Shown piece by piece: positions 32,748-43,656 of a DNA stretch of 64,000 nt (position 1 is the first letter of the stretch; every line of letters starts with the position of its first letter). This DNA comes from Agapetus fuscipes (taxonomy: Eukaryota > Arthropoda > Insecta > Trichoptera > Glossosomatidae): positions 13,578,001 to 13,642,000 of the forward strand of contig OX637339.1 of assembly GCA_951799405.1 (NCBI GenBank). The letters are read 5' to 3'. The notes beneath the pieces are model-generated. The model searched no databases. It saw nothing but the letters and a program-made list of their open reading frames with translations, and was not told the origin of the DNA. A program made the translations under genes and the position numbers.

Positions 32748-32850
32748 ATAATCTGAAACGCAAAGATGCAAAAACATTTCAGACTCATAATTAATGCAAT
32801 AAGCAGACACTTGTGAGTTACTGCTTACGCATGCTGCTTGTGTACGTGTG
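32748..32850 (-). repeat. DR240 3' half, diverged
   Basis: TATAATCTGAAACGCAAAGA to GCATGCTGCTTGTGTACG. Confidence 0.55.
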
Positions 32851-33009
32851 TGTGGAAGGCAAGGGAAAAGGGTTTTAACGTAAATTTATGAAAATGAACA
32901 TCATTTCACATTCGTTTTATTTTACTTTGTTAGTAAAAAACGTGAAATTCCACGTACCTTCTAGCGGGGATACATAAGAATTTTAAATATCTAAGATTAT
33001 TGATATATA

Positions 33010-33262
33010 TTCCTTGACTTATAGATTGGTATGAGGCTGACCACCCATACTGTAAAAAATGGTTCACTTTGCCAATGTCACCTCTGTTTCAGGGAAGGTC
33101 GGCAAAGAGTTGCAGGGATAATGTTCATTTGAGATTGGGTTTTTATATTATAGGTCCACATGCGGCATGTGTTAGCGCGAAATTATACATGTCACCTTGT
33201 GGGAATGAGTTTAATATGAATCTGAAATGATGTATATCTTTGCAAATTAGATTTAGATTGAT
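33010..33262 (+). repeat. DR240 full copy
   Basis: TTCCTTGACTTATAGATTGG to ATCTTTGCAAATTAGATTTA. Confidence 0.9.
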
Positions 33263-33582
33263 TATAGTGTAAGAGTCCATTCACTCGAATTGCTTCGAAG
33301 TTTGCATGTAACACCCATCCGTTCTAAGAGTATGAGACTGAACAAAAAAATACATGAAAATTATCGTGTCGAAGTCTGAGTCAGATGAATACTGAGGTCC
33401 TGCAGTAAGTAAGCCACAGCGAGCAAATTTTGAAGAGCTTTCGAGCGCACTTGCTCTTAGACTGAGGAATAGTAGGAGTATAAGAGTGCTCCTTGTGGTA
33501 TGATGACATTTTAAACACCAAAATACATTTGTAGTGCCTCACTCAATCAATTAAAAAGGAAGGATAGTCATTATCATCTTTT

Positions 33583-33647
33583 TAAGGAATCTTGTGCGGG
33601 AGACTCCCTAGATTTCAGAGAATCTGGAGGTCTACGACACTTGTTGT
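33583..33647 (-). repeat. LINE L-C 3'-end fragment
   Basis: AAGGAATCTTGTGCGGGAGA and CTGGAGGTCTACGACAC are the reverse of the L-C 3' UTR at 22.43 kb. Confidence 0.65.
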
Positions 33648-33879
33648 CAAATGAATTATAATGGACTCAGCAAATGAAATGTCACAGACAAAAATTATAT
33701 ATCACACGGTCGTCTGTGTGAAGTGGATTGGACGGATTTGGTTAACAACTTGGAGGTTTCAAGGAAAGTAGACAACTGCTAAAGGACGTCAAGGCTCGAA
33801 AGATCTGGATCACATTCTACAGCGAGATTTGCAAAGTTGCTCCAACTAATGCAGATGGATAAGGTTGAGGGAAAACGAC

Positions 33880-34360
33880 TTAGCTGCGCAATATAAGAGA
33901 CTGGACCGGGATGAGACATGTTGAGGAGCTGTTGCCTGGCATTCCAGAGAGAGTTAGGTACAAGCTTTGTCTACTGGCCTACAAAGCTCTACATAGCTCA
34001 GCCTCAGAATACTTGTCCGAGTCACTAAAAAAAAACCGGTGGTGTCAGCTCGTGGCAGACTCTCCGATCATCGGACTCGAGCAAGACTCTCCTCCAGATC
34101 CCAAAAAGAACTATAAGAACCGTCTTTGGTAACCGTGCTTTTTGCACAGCGGCACCGGTGGCCTGGAACGTGCTGCCCGCATATCTGAGGGAGTCTCCGA
34201 CAGAAGCGGGATTCAGAAGAAGCCTCAAGACATACCTATATCTCTGCGGTGATCGAGTGGAGCCTAAAACCCAACTGTAACGCACGAAGCGCCTTTGAGG
34301 TGACTATAGTCACAAAAAGGCGCTACAAAGAAATCTGCATTTCATTTTCATTTCATACAG
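33880..34360 (+). pseudogene. LINE L-B RT C-terminus with frameshifts
   Basis: First frame: GIPERVRYKLCLLAYKALHS and SEYLSE, ending at TAA 34130. After a frame change near 34090: IRTVFGNRAFCTAAPVAWN, VLPAYLRESPTEAGFRRSL and KTYLYL to a stop at 34277. YKLCLL.YKALH and GNRAF..AAP.AWN.LP..LR.SP..A.FRRSLKTYL are typical of CR1/L2-type C-termini. 3' hairpin GCGCCTTTGAGGTGAC / GTCACAAAAAGGCGC, with a CATTTCATTTTCATTTCA tail. Confidence 0.85.
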
Positions 34361-34764
34361 GATATAGAAGCTTTTGCCAGAGTGATTGCTCACTTAGGTT
34401 ACCTTATGTGACACAAGATGTATAAGAAGATGGCAAGTAATATTCCGAGAACATTAATAAATATATTCAATCTCGAATTAACAATTTCTCATACCTAATT
34501 CATCTTCCGTTCATTAATGAATGCTAGCACGATCACAAGCAATAACGAATCGGGGAACAGGGGGGGGATGGAGGAAAGATCAAATTATTGAAAATAATTT
34601 CATCTCGATTCGGCAATCATAATTCCAGAATATTAGCGTTATTCCTTAGACGTGCAGGCAACGTAAAGACTGACTCACACGTTTATAAAATCAATTGCAC
34701 CTTGAAAATATGTTGTTCATAAATTAAGAACTCGTATATTACAAAAATTCAATGCGTGAAAAAG

Positions 34765-34945
34765 GTGAAAGCTTTGCATTTTCACGACTCATTCCTCTGC
34801 CAAACTGCCCCCGTTTATGGAACGAGTTCCTGGTATCCTAGTATCCACCACAATTTAATCCTGTTCTTAGAATTATAAATTCATCAATATCAAACGCCAC
34901 TTTCTTTCAGTGTCTCAAAACAAAAGCAACACAACAAACAACATG
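34765..34945 (+). pseudogene. LINE L-C fragment, decayed
   Basis: Nucleotide match to 22190-22360: TTTTCACGACTCATTCCTCT, TTTATGGAACGAGTTCC, and AGTGTCTCAAAACAAAAGC. Indels break every frame. The foldback at 34951 follows. Confidence 0.75.
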
Positions 34946-34950
34946 AAACT

Positions 34951-35187
34951 ATTTAGATTTTGGGCAGTAACTTTGTGAAAGCACATTTTAATTAATTAAA
35001 ATACTTTTTTAACTTTGTTACAATTCACTTGAGTTTTATTTTTTAAAAAACACAACCAGTTTCTATTGCCACCAGTTGATATTTACACCTGAAGATGGGA
35101 GGTACTGCTTCTCCCGAAACTGGTTGTGTTTTTAAAAAAATAAAACTCAAGTGAATTGTAACAAAGTTAAAAAAGTATTTTAATTAA
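34951..35187 (+). mobile_element. Foldback Penelope-like mini-element
   Basis: The tail comes first, in reverse (ATTTAGATTTTGGGCAGTAA, identical to the tail at 52.2 kb). Arms follow: TTAACTTTGTTACAATTCAC ... GTGAATTGTAACAAAGTTAA. The hammerhead-like core is at 35085-35129: ACAC, CTGAAGA, T, GGGAG...CTCCC, GAAAC, TGGTT, GTGT. The left arm is shortened relative to 51.6 kb. No flanking duplication found, so one end may have been lost. Confidence 0.7.
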
Positions 35188-35189
35188 CA

Positions 35190-35232
35190 CGAGGGGCGTT
35201 GCCCCTGGCTGCTACGCAGCCCAACCCCTTAA
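35190..35232 (+). other. Two adjacent perfect hairpins
   Basis: GGGGC-GTT-GCCCC (35193-35205) and GGCTGC-TAC-GCAGCC (35207-35221) lie one base apart, directly at the foldback border, in otherwise AT-rich DNA. No terminator or gene context; role unknown. Confidence 0.5.
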
Positions 35233-35324
35233 CATTTGGTGAATGTGTATATTGCGCATAGTTTCCTCGCGTTAAAATTCGGAAAACATGTAAAATAAAA
35301 ACATGCAGCCTTTGTAAAAGAAAA

Positions 35325-38003
35325 TCGACCACCCATAGTTTAAAAAATGGTTCACTTTGAAGATTTCAGCTGTGTTTCAGGGAAGATTGGCAAGAGTTGC
35401 AGGGCTTATATTAATTTGAGATTGGGTTTTTATGTTGTAAGTCAACATGCATTATGTGTAAGCGTGAACTTATAAATGTCTGCTTGTGGGAATGCATTTA
35501 ATATGAATCTCGATTGGTATGTATCTTTGCAACTTAGATTATAGAACTTAACAAAATAATTTCCTTGACTTATGGGTTAGTATGTGGCTGACCACCCATA
35601 CTGTAAGAATGGTTTACCATGAAAATTTTATCTCTGTTTGAGGAAAAGTCGGCAAGAGTTGCAGGGCTTATGTTCATTTGAGATTAGTTATTTATTTTAT
35701 AAGTCCACATGGGGCATTTGTAAGCGCGAACTTATACCTGTCTGCTTGTGGGAATGCATTTAATATGAATCTCAAATGGTATGTATCTTTGCAACTTAGA
35801 TTATAGAACTTAATAAAATAATTTCCTTGACTTATAGGTTAGTATGTGGCTGACCACCCATACTGTAAGAATGGTTTACAATGAAAATTTTATCTCTGTT
35901 TGAGGAAAAGTCGGCAAGAGTTGCAGGGCTTATGTTCATTTGAGATTAGTTTTTTATTTTATAAGTCCACATGGGGCATTTGTAAGCGCGAACTTATACC
36001 TGTCTGCTAGTGGGAATGCATTTAATATGAATCTCAAATGGTATATATCTTGCAACTTAGATTAATGAACTAAACAAAATAATTTCCTTGACTAAAAGGT
36101 TAGTATGTGGCTGACCACCCATACTGTAAGCAATGGTTCACAATGCAAATTTTATGTCTGTTTGAGGAAAAGTCGGCAAGAGTTGCAGGGCTTATGTTCA
36201 TTTGAGATTAGTTTTTTTTATTTTGCAAGTCCACATTGGGCATTTGTAAGCGCGAACTTATACCTGTCTGCTTGTGGGAATGCATTTAATATGAATCTCA
36301 AATGGTATGTATCTTTGCAACTTAGATTATAGAACTTAATAAAATAATTTCCTTGACTTATAGGTTAGTATGTGGCTGACCACCCATACTGTAAGAATGG
36401 TTTACCATGCAAATTTTATCTCTGTTTGAGGAAAAGTCGGCAAAAGTTGCAGGGCTTATGTTCATTTGAGATTAGTTTTTTTATTTTGCAAGTCCACATT
36501 GGGCATTTGTAAGCGTGAACTTGTACCTGTCTGCTTGTGGGAATGCATTTAATATGAATCTCAAATGGTATGTATCTTTGCAACTTAGATTATAGAACTT
36601 AATAAAATAATTTCCTTGACTTATAGGTTAGTATGTGGCTGACCACCCATACTGTAAGAATGGTTTACCATGCAAATTTTATCTCTGTTTGAGGAAAAGT
36701 CGGCAAAAGTTGCAGGGCTTATGTTCATTTGAGATTAGTTTTTTTATTTTGCAAGTCCACATTGGGCATTTGTAAGCGTGAACTTGTACCTGTCTGCTTG
36801 TGGGAATGCATTTAATATGAATCTCAAATGGTATGTATCTTTGCAACTTAGATTATAGAACTTAATAAAATAATTTCCTTGACTTATAGGTTAGTATGTG
36901 GCTGACCACCCATACTGTAAGAATGGTTTACAATGAAAATTTTATCTCTGTTTGAGGAAAAGTCGGCAAGAGTTGCAGGGCTTATGTTCATTTGAGATTA
37001 GTTTTTTATTTTATAAGTCCACATGGGGCATTTGTAAGCGCGAATTTATACCTGTCTGCTTGTGGGAATGCATTTAATATGAATCTCAAATGGTATGTAT
37101 CTTTGCAACTTAGATTAATGAACTAAACAAATTAATTTCCTTGACTAAAAGGTTAGTATGTGGCTGACCACCCATACTGTAAGCAATGGTTCACAATGCA
37201 AATTTTATCTCTGTTTGAGGAAAAGTCGGCAAGAGTTGCAGGGCTTATGTTCATTTGAGATTAGTTTTTTTTATTTTGCAAGTCCACATTGGGCATTTGT
37301 AAGCGTGAACTTGTACCTGTCTGCTTGTGGGAATGCATTTAATATGAATCTCAAATGGTATGTATCTTTGCAACTTAGATTATAGAACTAAACAAAATAA
37401 TTTCCTTGACTAAAAGGTTAGTATGTGGCTGACCACCCATACTGTAAGCAATGGTTTACCATGCAAATTTTATCTCTGTTTGAGGAAAAGTCGGCAAAAG
37501 TTGCAGGGCTTATGTTCATTTGAGATTAGTTTTTTTATTTTGCAAGTCCACATTGGGCATTTGTAAGCGTGAACTTGTACCTGTCTGCGTGTGGGAATGC
37601 ATTTAATATGAATCTTAAATGGTATGTATCTTTGCAACTTAGATTATGTAAAGAAATACACAAAATAATTTTCTTGACTTATAGGTTGGTATGAGGCTGA
37701 CCACCCATACTTTAAAAAATGGTTTACTTTGCAAATTCACCTTTGTTTCAGGGAAGGTTGGCAAGAGTTGCAGGGCTTATGTTCATTTGGAATGGGCTGT
37801 TATGTTGTAAGTACACATGCAGCATATGTAAGCGGGAACTTATACATATCTGCTTGTGGGAATGCATTTAATATAAATCCTAAATGATATATATCTTTGC
37901 AGCTTAGATTAGATTAGATTAGAACTTATACATGTCTGCTCGTAAGAATGCATGTAATATGAATCTCAAATGTTATATATGTTTGCAACTTAGATTACAG
38001 ATT
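35325..38003 (+). repeat. Tandem array of DR240 units
   Basis: Ten head-to-tail units of about 263 bp begin near 35325 (partial), 35561, 35821, 36084, 36348, 36611, 36875, 37137, 37402 and 37668, plus a partial at 37922-38003. Each unit is a DR240 followed by a linker of about 26 bp (GAACTTAATAAAATAATTT). Private markers repeat every four units: GACTAAAAGG with CAATGGTTCACAATG occurs at 36084 and 37137 (1053 bp apart), and GAATGGTTTACAATGAAAAT in the units before each. The last unit reverts to the dispersed consensus (GGTTGGTATGAGGC, AGATT tail). The 75-codon open frames at 36105 and 37158 are by-products. Confidence 0.9.
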
Positions 38004-38486
38004 GAAATCCATTTTTATTTGGCATTTTTTTTATTTTTAATTTGCATGAAATAAAAGAAAATGTAAAAAAAACTTTTACGTTTTGCCGCTAGATGTCAAT
38101 ATTGTTCCATACATTTTTAGTATGAACAAACAGATTAATTCCTAAAAGTTTTCATACATTTGTAAACACACACGCGTAAGCTCGCCGCATTGCAGCATAT
38201 ATACAAAAATTAATTTGCTATAGAGCATGAATGTGTTTCATCTGCTGTGATGGCATTGATTTTGAAAATCGAAACTCGACGACGAATGACGACGACGAAG
38301 GGTAATATAATAAAGGATGAAACTATGTAGCTAGCAACCTGCACTTCTAAAAGTGTCATAGATGTTTTAAGGTTTTCCCGACCAGATTCATATGCTTGAA
38401 GGTAGCAGAATTCCGAAGAAGTTACACACAGAGAAAAAGAAAGAGAACGAAAAAAGAGTAACTGACTTTTATGGACCTTCCCTTTT

Positions 38487-38890
38487 ATACTGTAAAAATG
38501 GTTCACTTTGCCAATTTCACCCGTTTCAGGGAAGGTCGGCAAGAGTGTCAGGGTGTATGTTCATTTAAGTTTTGGGTTTTTATGTTGTAGGTTCACATGC
38601 GGCATATGCAAGCGCGAACATGTACGTGTCTGCCCCTGATTTGAGGATTTTCTTTTGCTTTCTTGAGTAGAGTAACTTTAGCTGATTAACTTCAACGGGA
38701 AGGCCTTCCGCCGCCAAAAAAACATCGCAAGTAAAGATCACCGAGTGAAGCGACTTCGCATGAGTTGCATGAACTTGGTGAGTGGAGGTGGGTCGAGTGC
38801 CTTGTGTCTGCTTGTGAGAATGCATACTAGTATAATGTGAATCCCCAATGTTAAAAACTTTGCAATGTAGATAAGATTAGATTAGATCAC
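38487..38890 (+). repeat. DR240 copy split by a 170-bp insertion
   Basis: ACTGTAAAAATGGTTCACTT to CATGTACGTGTCTGC, then resumes GTGTCTGCTTGTGAGAATGC to GCAATGTAGATAAGATTAG. Confidence 0.8.
38634..38803. mobile_element. 170-bp insertion with 8-bp duplication
   Basis: Lies between two GTGTCTGC copies (38626-38633 and 38804-38811). It starts CCCTGATTTGAGG and ends GGGTCGAGTGCCTT. No terminal inverted repeat is obvious and it is less AT-rich than its host. Eight-base duplications are typical of hAT elements, but without inverted ends a retroposed transcript piece is equally possible. Confidence 0.6.
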
Positions 38891-39019
38891 AGTCAAGACC
38901 CGGAAGAACAATTTCAAGCAAGTGCCATTGACTTTACGAGTCTCAGAAATCTGGAGAGTCCGCTGCTCATGGATTTCTCAAAAAACATACAGCGATCCAA
39001 TATCCAACCAATAAATTGT

Positions 39020-39150
39020 AAGCAGAAAATGTCCACTTACGGCATGTTTAAGTGCGAACTTATATGTGTCTGTTGGTGAAAATGCATATAATGCGAATCT
39101 TTAATGTTACATATATTTGCAACTTCGAATAGATAGAATAGAATAGAGAA
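39020..39150 (+). repeat. DR240 3' half
   Basis: TCCACTTACGGCATGTTTAA to TTTGCAACTTCGAATAGATA, ending GAATAGAATAGAG. 39150-39640 has no recognised feature. Confidence 0.65.
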
Positions 39151-39639
39151 CGGATAAAAATGACAAGGGCATGCGGTAGATGGCATGCCATTGAATGAAC
39201 CTTCCAAACGCTTCGTGTATCTCATCCTTCAGTTAATTTGGTTGTATATGAGGGGTTTAGCAGGGGGGTGAAGAAGAAGAAGAGGAAGGCGCGGGGAGAT
39301 CCCAAAAGGGCGGGAAATCACGTTCCAAGTTCAAAATTCAATTTTACGCGGCGGAAGTTCGTGACCGGGACGGACGGGGAATTCAACAAGCAGTTCACAC
39401 TAGGAGGTTGTACAATGTATTTCAAAATATTATATTAAACACAATCCAAATGTTTTACTCCGCTGATACACTTTGAGGTTTATTTTAAAGTATCACTAAC
39501 TATTTTTAAAAACAGTTACCGAGCGGAAAAGGCAGAACGCAAATGTTATTTGATCGACTTATAACTTAGCACGATTAATTTTGAAGGTAACTTACACGCT
39601 ATCTGAAAAATGGTCAAAATATATTGCGCGGATTAGACG

Positions 39640-39750
39640 GTTCCATGAGAGATTGGTCCAGACAACCCAACAGCTCGATCACGGACAATTTGCCACACGA
39701 TAGTTCGTCCACATGGCTTATTGATCAACGATATTTTGGGTATATACTAT
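39640..39750 (+). repeat. 13-mer repeat family, copy 3
   Basis: AACAGCTCGATCACGGACAA, CACACGATAGTTCGTCCAC, then GATCAACGATATTTTGGGTA. Confidence 0.55.
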
Positions 39751-39882
39751 ATATGGCCCACAGACACCCAGAAAACAACTATTTATTAAAACTGAAGTTT
39801 TTATAAAGGTTTTTTTTGGAGAGCTGTTTAAGTTGAGCTTTTTTTTTTGTGATGAAGCTGTTTGTGAGCCTTAATTGTATGT

Positions 39883-40094
39883 ACAATAAAATAAAAATTG
39901 CTTTGTTTTAATTCACATGAGTTTGTTTTTGGACACGACCAGTTTCGGGAGAAGCAGTACCTCCCATCTTCAGGTGTAAATAGAAACTGGTCGTGTCCAA
40001 AAATAAACTCATGTGAATTAAAACAAAGCAATTTTTATTTTATTGTATTTAAATGAACTTTCACGAAGTTACTGCTGAAAATCTAGATAATATA
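39883..40094 (+). mobile_element. Foldback Penelope-like mini-element
   Basis: A 212-bp insertion between AATTGTATGT copies (39873-39882 and 40095-40104). Arms: AATTGCTTTGTTTTAATTCA ... TGAATTAAAACAAAGCAATT. A hammerhead-like core on the minus strand lies at about 39935-39977 (ACAC, CTGAAGA, GGGAG/CTCCC, GAAAC, TGGTC, GTGT). The tail at 40047-40094 is ATGAACTTTCACGAAGTTAC to AATCTAGATAATATA, the same as at 16.88 kb. Target: the end of a 13-mer family copy. Confidence 0.8.
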
Positions 40095-40205
40095 AATTGT
40101 ATGTGCCCAAAAAGTCATGTGGACGACCTGTCGTGTCACCGATTTGTTCATGGACGAGCTGTCTGTGGACGAGATATCTCTGAACGATTTGTTGTGGCAT
40201 GAGTT
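40095..40205 (-). repeat. 13-mer repeat family, copy 4
   Basis: Minus strand: CCACAGACAGCTCGTCCATG, AACAAATCGGTGACACGACA, GGTCGTCCACATGACTTTTT. Its terminal AATTGTATGT was duplicated by the foldback insertion. Confidence 0.6.
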
Positions 40206-40420
40206 TATACAGACAACGAGACCTACTTTTTCCATGCATTTTATATGAAAACAAAAAAAAATCGATAAAACAAATGTTTCTAATCCTATCGACATCAAAC
40301 ATCACAGAAACCATTCCAAAAATATTTTACATGTTTCCTGAAAGTTTGACAATAGACGGTTAAGCGGTTCAGGAGTCCACAAGTAACACGGTGATGATGT
40401 GATAAGATGAAAAACAATCA

Positions 40421-40592
40421 GGAAAAGTCGGCAAGAGTTGCACAGTTAATGTTCATTTGACATTTGGGTTTTTATTTAGTAAGTACGCATGCATCATAAA
40501 TAAGCGCATAATTACACGTGTGTTCTTGTAGGCATACATTTAATATGAATCTTAAATATTTACATATCTTGTAACTTAGATTATAGATTACA
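40421..40592 (+). repeat. DR240 3' two-thirds
   Basis: AATCAGGAAAAGTCGGCAAG to TAACTTAGATTATAGATTAC. Confidence 0.75.
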
Positions 40593-40899
40593 CATTGTTT
40601 TACCCATTAGAACAATAAATCAACCTAATACTGTCGTATCTCACGGCCATCTCGCCTAACTAATTTCTCCCTTGGGCATGGATAGTTTAGGGGTCAGTTT
40701 CCCTTGCCCTATCTCATGACAATAACACCATTATCCTAATCATTATTAGATTTAGAAGCGACGGGACCAGCTAAAGGAAAATATTATTTCAGGCGGATAG
40801 AATCAAATACGACAATCTAGAATCATCCTGAGTATGAGAAAGTGTGATTATCTGTGTTTCCGTATATTTTTACGGTGTGAGAAAACAAGAAAGAACAAA

Positions 40900-41120
40900 G
40901 AAAGTGTGAAAGGATAAAAGGGGAAGGGACGACAGAGAAAAGTATGGGGTGATCAGATTGAGGAGATTGTGAAAGAATGGGATATACAAAGTGAGCGTAA
41001 AAGAAGAAAATGCATGAAAAAGGTGATGGATATGAATGAATTTAAAGAGGTATGTAAGGAAAATTGAGGCAGCTCTGCAGAGGCTCTGGCCACCCCTAGC
41101 GAAATGGCGAGGGTGTTACA
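40900..41120 (+). pseudogene. LINE L-A ORF C-terminus
   Basis: Open from about 40917: KGKGRQRKVWGDQIEEIVKE, then WDIQSERKRRKCMKKVMDMN and EFKEVCKEN to TGA (41066-41068). GR.RK.W.DQI..I.KEWDIQS is the standard end of this LINE ORF. An unrelated-frame tail SAEALATPSEMA follows to GTGTTACAG. The adjacent SINE-T head starts at 41120. Confidence 0.8.
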
Positions 41121-41540
41121 GATAGCTCAGTTGGTAGAATGCTTGCGTTTCATACCAGAAAGTTAGGGTTAAGCCCCATCAAGTGTGTCAGAAATGATTT
41201 CATGTTTCGGTAATAATAATATTAGAATGATTTATTTGATGAGCGCTGTTTTTTTGTGTGAATCACACCTCAAGAGCCCTCTGCAAACTTGGGCGTCGCA
41301 TTATAAAGCGTCAATACTCAAGCAAGACCCATTTGCTCTAAGGCTGGATGGACCTTTGGTGACTGGTGACTTTTGGTGTTTATTTCAAAACAAAATTTAA
41401 AACGGCTAGATTCACTCAGCCTTCACATGATATGAAAACCAACCCCCTTTGGAGCTGGGAATAACCCACTTCAAGTTAAGAAGTTGGCGTAAAGTCGGCC
41501 CCCTATGTTAAGAAAATAAATCGGTTATAATACCAAAATA
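41118..41540 (+). repeat. SINE-T interrupted by SINE-G tail
   Basis: SINE-T head ATAGCTCAGTTGGTAGAATG to ATGATTTCATGTTTCGGT (41207), resuming TTTTGGTGTTTATTTC at about 41370. The 41208-41370 insert is the SINE-G 3' part on the minus strand (tail AATAATAATATTAGAATGAT first). Imperfect TTTCGGT/TTTTGGT flanks suggest a target duplication. Confidence 0.8.
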
Positions 41541-41859
41541 TCAGCTTCCTGTAATCCTAACCTGGCCGTGCGACGTCACAATTTTTACTTATCAATTAAT
41601 ATGCGGAACTCTTTGTAAAAAAAATTGCATTCAAATTTCTATTAAAAATATATTAATTTGTCAACATCATAAAAAATAAAAGTTTCAGAACACTTCACTC
41701 GCACACTTTGACCCTAGAAAGGGACGCTAGATACGTATCGTATGCAAGACAGAAAAGGACATCATGCTGCGAGAAAGAGAAGGCTTTGTAATTAGTGAAG
41801 ACTTCAAAGAGAATGCTCTCTATCTCAAAGTATAAAACATAAAGTTGAAATTCATCCAA

Positions 41860-41940
41860 AAAATGTATGGAAAATACAACAGCGCTCCTAGCCATAGTTT
41901 CAGTTTTAATATATTTTTGGTGAAACGCTATGTTGAGTGG
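41860..41940 (+). repeat. Fragment of AATGTATGGAA/GGTGAAACG repeat
   Basis: CCAAAAAATGTATGGAAAAT and ATATATTTTTGGTGAAACGC. Confidence 0.45.
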
Positions 41941-42099
41941 GGTGGAATTTTAATTAAGTGGTAGTATAAGGCTTAAGTATGTGCGTGCTATGTATAAAGA
42001 ATACTTAATGAAGGATATTTTTATTTGCTTTATTTCATATTTAAAATTGCCTTCTGGCACCTTTGTAGATTTGCAGAAAAATAAATTTCAGCATGCTGG

Positions 42100-42300
42100 A
42101 TAGTAGATGTCGTGGTAAAGGAAGCCGGAGAAAGGTATGGATAGACCAAATTCCTGAAATAGCGAATGAATGGGATATCCAGAGTCATAATAAAAGGAGA
42201 GCTTGTATGCAGAAGGTTACGACTCTGGATGAAATGAAAGAAGTAGGTATGTAAGGACAGAAAAAAATGGCGGTCGATGTGTTATGTTGGCGGCTAGGGC
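42100..42300 (+). pseudogene. LINE L-A ORF C-terminus
   Basis: CRGKGSRRKVWIDQIPEIAN, EWDIQSHNKRRACMQKVTT and LDEMKEVGM to TAA. A small insertion (AGGTAT) breaks the frame before CKDRKK-like codons. WIDQI..IA.EWDIQS..KRRACM is the family signature. A UTR to 42398 and DR240 follow, giving the clearest full 3' end of L-A. Confidence 0.8.
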
Positions 42301-42398
42301 TAGGGTTTTTAATATTTTTTTAAATAAGAATTTTGCATTTGCTAGTCTTTTGATATTTATACTGATTATTTATTGATTATTATCATTTGTGAATGATG

Positions 42399-42642
42399 TT
42401 CCTTAACTTGTAGGTTGGTATGCGGCTGACCACCCAAGCTGTAGAAAATTGTTCACTTTGCCAGAGTCACACCTGTTTCAGGAAAGGTCGGCAGGGTGTG
42501 TGTTCATTTTAGATTTGGGGTTTTATGACGTAGGTTTGTCTGCGGCATGTGCAAGCGCGAACTTATACGTGTCTGCTTGTGAGAATGCATGTAATATGAA
42601 TCCCTAATGTAACATATCTCTGCAACTTAGATTTGATTAGAT
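42399..42642 (+). repeat. DR240 copy at LINE L-A 3' end
   Basis: GTTCCTTAACTTGTAGGTTGG to CTGCAACTTAGATTTGATTAG. Confidence 0.85.
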
Positions 42643-42644
42643 GC

Positions 42645-42760
42645 TGGAGGGATGTTTTCCGGGATCTGTTGCGGTGGTCTACATAAGCTGGAGCTTCCGG
42701 ACGTTTCGCCCATGCCTACTATGGGCTTCTTCAACGTGAAAGTGCAATGATAAAGATGCT
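42645..42760 (-). mobile_element. Penelope-like terminal fragment (relic)
   Basis: Minus strand: TTGAAGA, A, hairpin GCCCAT ... ATGGGC, then GAAAC and GTCCGGAAGCTCC. Same layout as the hammerhead-like cores, with the first C changed. The right-hand stretch of the 52.27-kb relic matches (GGGATTTGTTGCCTTGGTCT versus GGGATCTGTTGCGGTGGTCT). Confidence 0.5.
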
Positions 42761-42814
42761 CTTAATGAAAACTGTGATGAAAGTGTGGGTACACTCGGGA
42801 TTTAAATATGAAAA

Positions 42815-43030
42815 ACAATGTTTGGAGAGCGTGCATTTGCAGTTGCTGGTCCTCTGGCCTGGAACCACCTGCTACATCATGTGAGAGAGCTAGAGGACCA
42901 TAGAAAGATCCGGAATGCACTGAAGACTAGCACATTTCTGGCATCATTTGCACAAGCGCCCTTGGAGTGACTGCATCACGAAACGGCGCTATAAAGAAAT
43001 CATCAACTCATCATCATCATCATCATCCTA
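42815..43030 (+). pseudogene. LINE L-B RT C-terminus
   Basis: Open to TGA 42967-42969: MFGERAFAVAGPLAWNHLLH, then HVRELEDHRKIRNALKTSTF, then APLE. GERAF.VAGP.AWN..P..VR is the CR1/L2-like C-terminal motif. 3' hairpin GCCCTTGGAGTGACTGC / ATCACGAAACGGCGC and a (TCA)n tail to 43026. Sister copy at 45.43 kb. Confidence 0.85.
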
Positions 43031-43424
43031 ACCTGGGAATGAAAATGACGAAGGGGGCGATGAAGCGATAGTACCCTGATACGCCTTGGGGTACGTGGGA
43101 ATGGGGTAAACAAGTCGCTTTTCAATAAAAACAAGACGGTTTTCCAAGAAGACAATGCTAATCAAGATGAATTAGTTTAGTGTTGATGTTGTGATTTTAT
43201 ATTGGAAAGTAAACAGGAAAAGTTGATGCGGCTTGTAAAGGGATGAACCAATAATGTGAACCATTTAGAGGCTGTTAAACTAAAAGGGTTGGAGGAGAAC
43301 TTTTATCATGTAATTGGTAAGTACTTCTCCGTGAATATAGAACACACCAGTGGTCTAAAAACTATGGCCTGCGGGCTAAATGTGGCCATCCAATGACAAC
43401 AATCGGACCCGTGACAGCTAATAT

Positions 43425-43656
43425 GTAATCTAAGTTGCAGAGATATCTTGATATTTAAGACTTATGTAAAATACATATCCACAAGCAGACAAGTGTAATT
43501 TAGAGCTTTTACATTCTGCATGCGTACTAACTTCAAATGAAGACAAATCTTGCAACTCTTGGCACCGTTCCCTGAAACAGAGGTGATTTTGGCAAAAATG
43601 AACCATTTTAAACAGTACCTACTTACGAGTGGTCAAAATCATATTATAGGTCAAGA
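43425..43656 (-). repeat. DR240 copy
   Basis: ATGTAATCTAAGTTGCAGAG to TTATAGGTCAAG. 43030-43425 has no recognised feature. Confidence 0.75.

Noticed and set aside
36105..37385. Two near-identical 75-codon open frames
   Set aside because: They sit in repeat units of the DR240 array. Other units carry stops in the same frame, so they are by-products of duplication.
35325..38003. CRISPR-like array
   Set aside because: Units are 263 bp with no short-repeat/unique-spacer pattern, and the DNA is eukaryotic.
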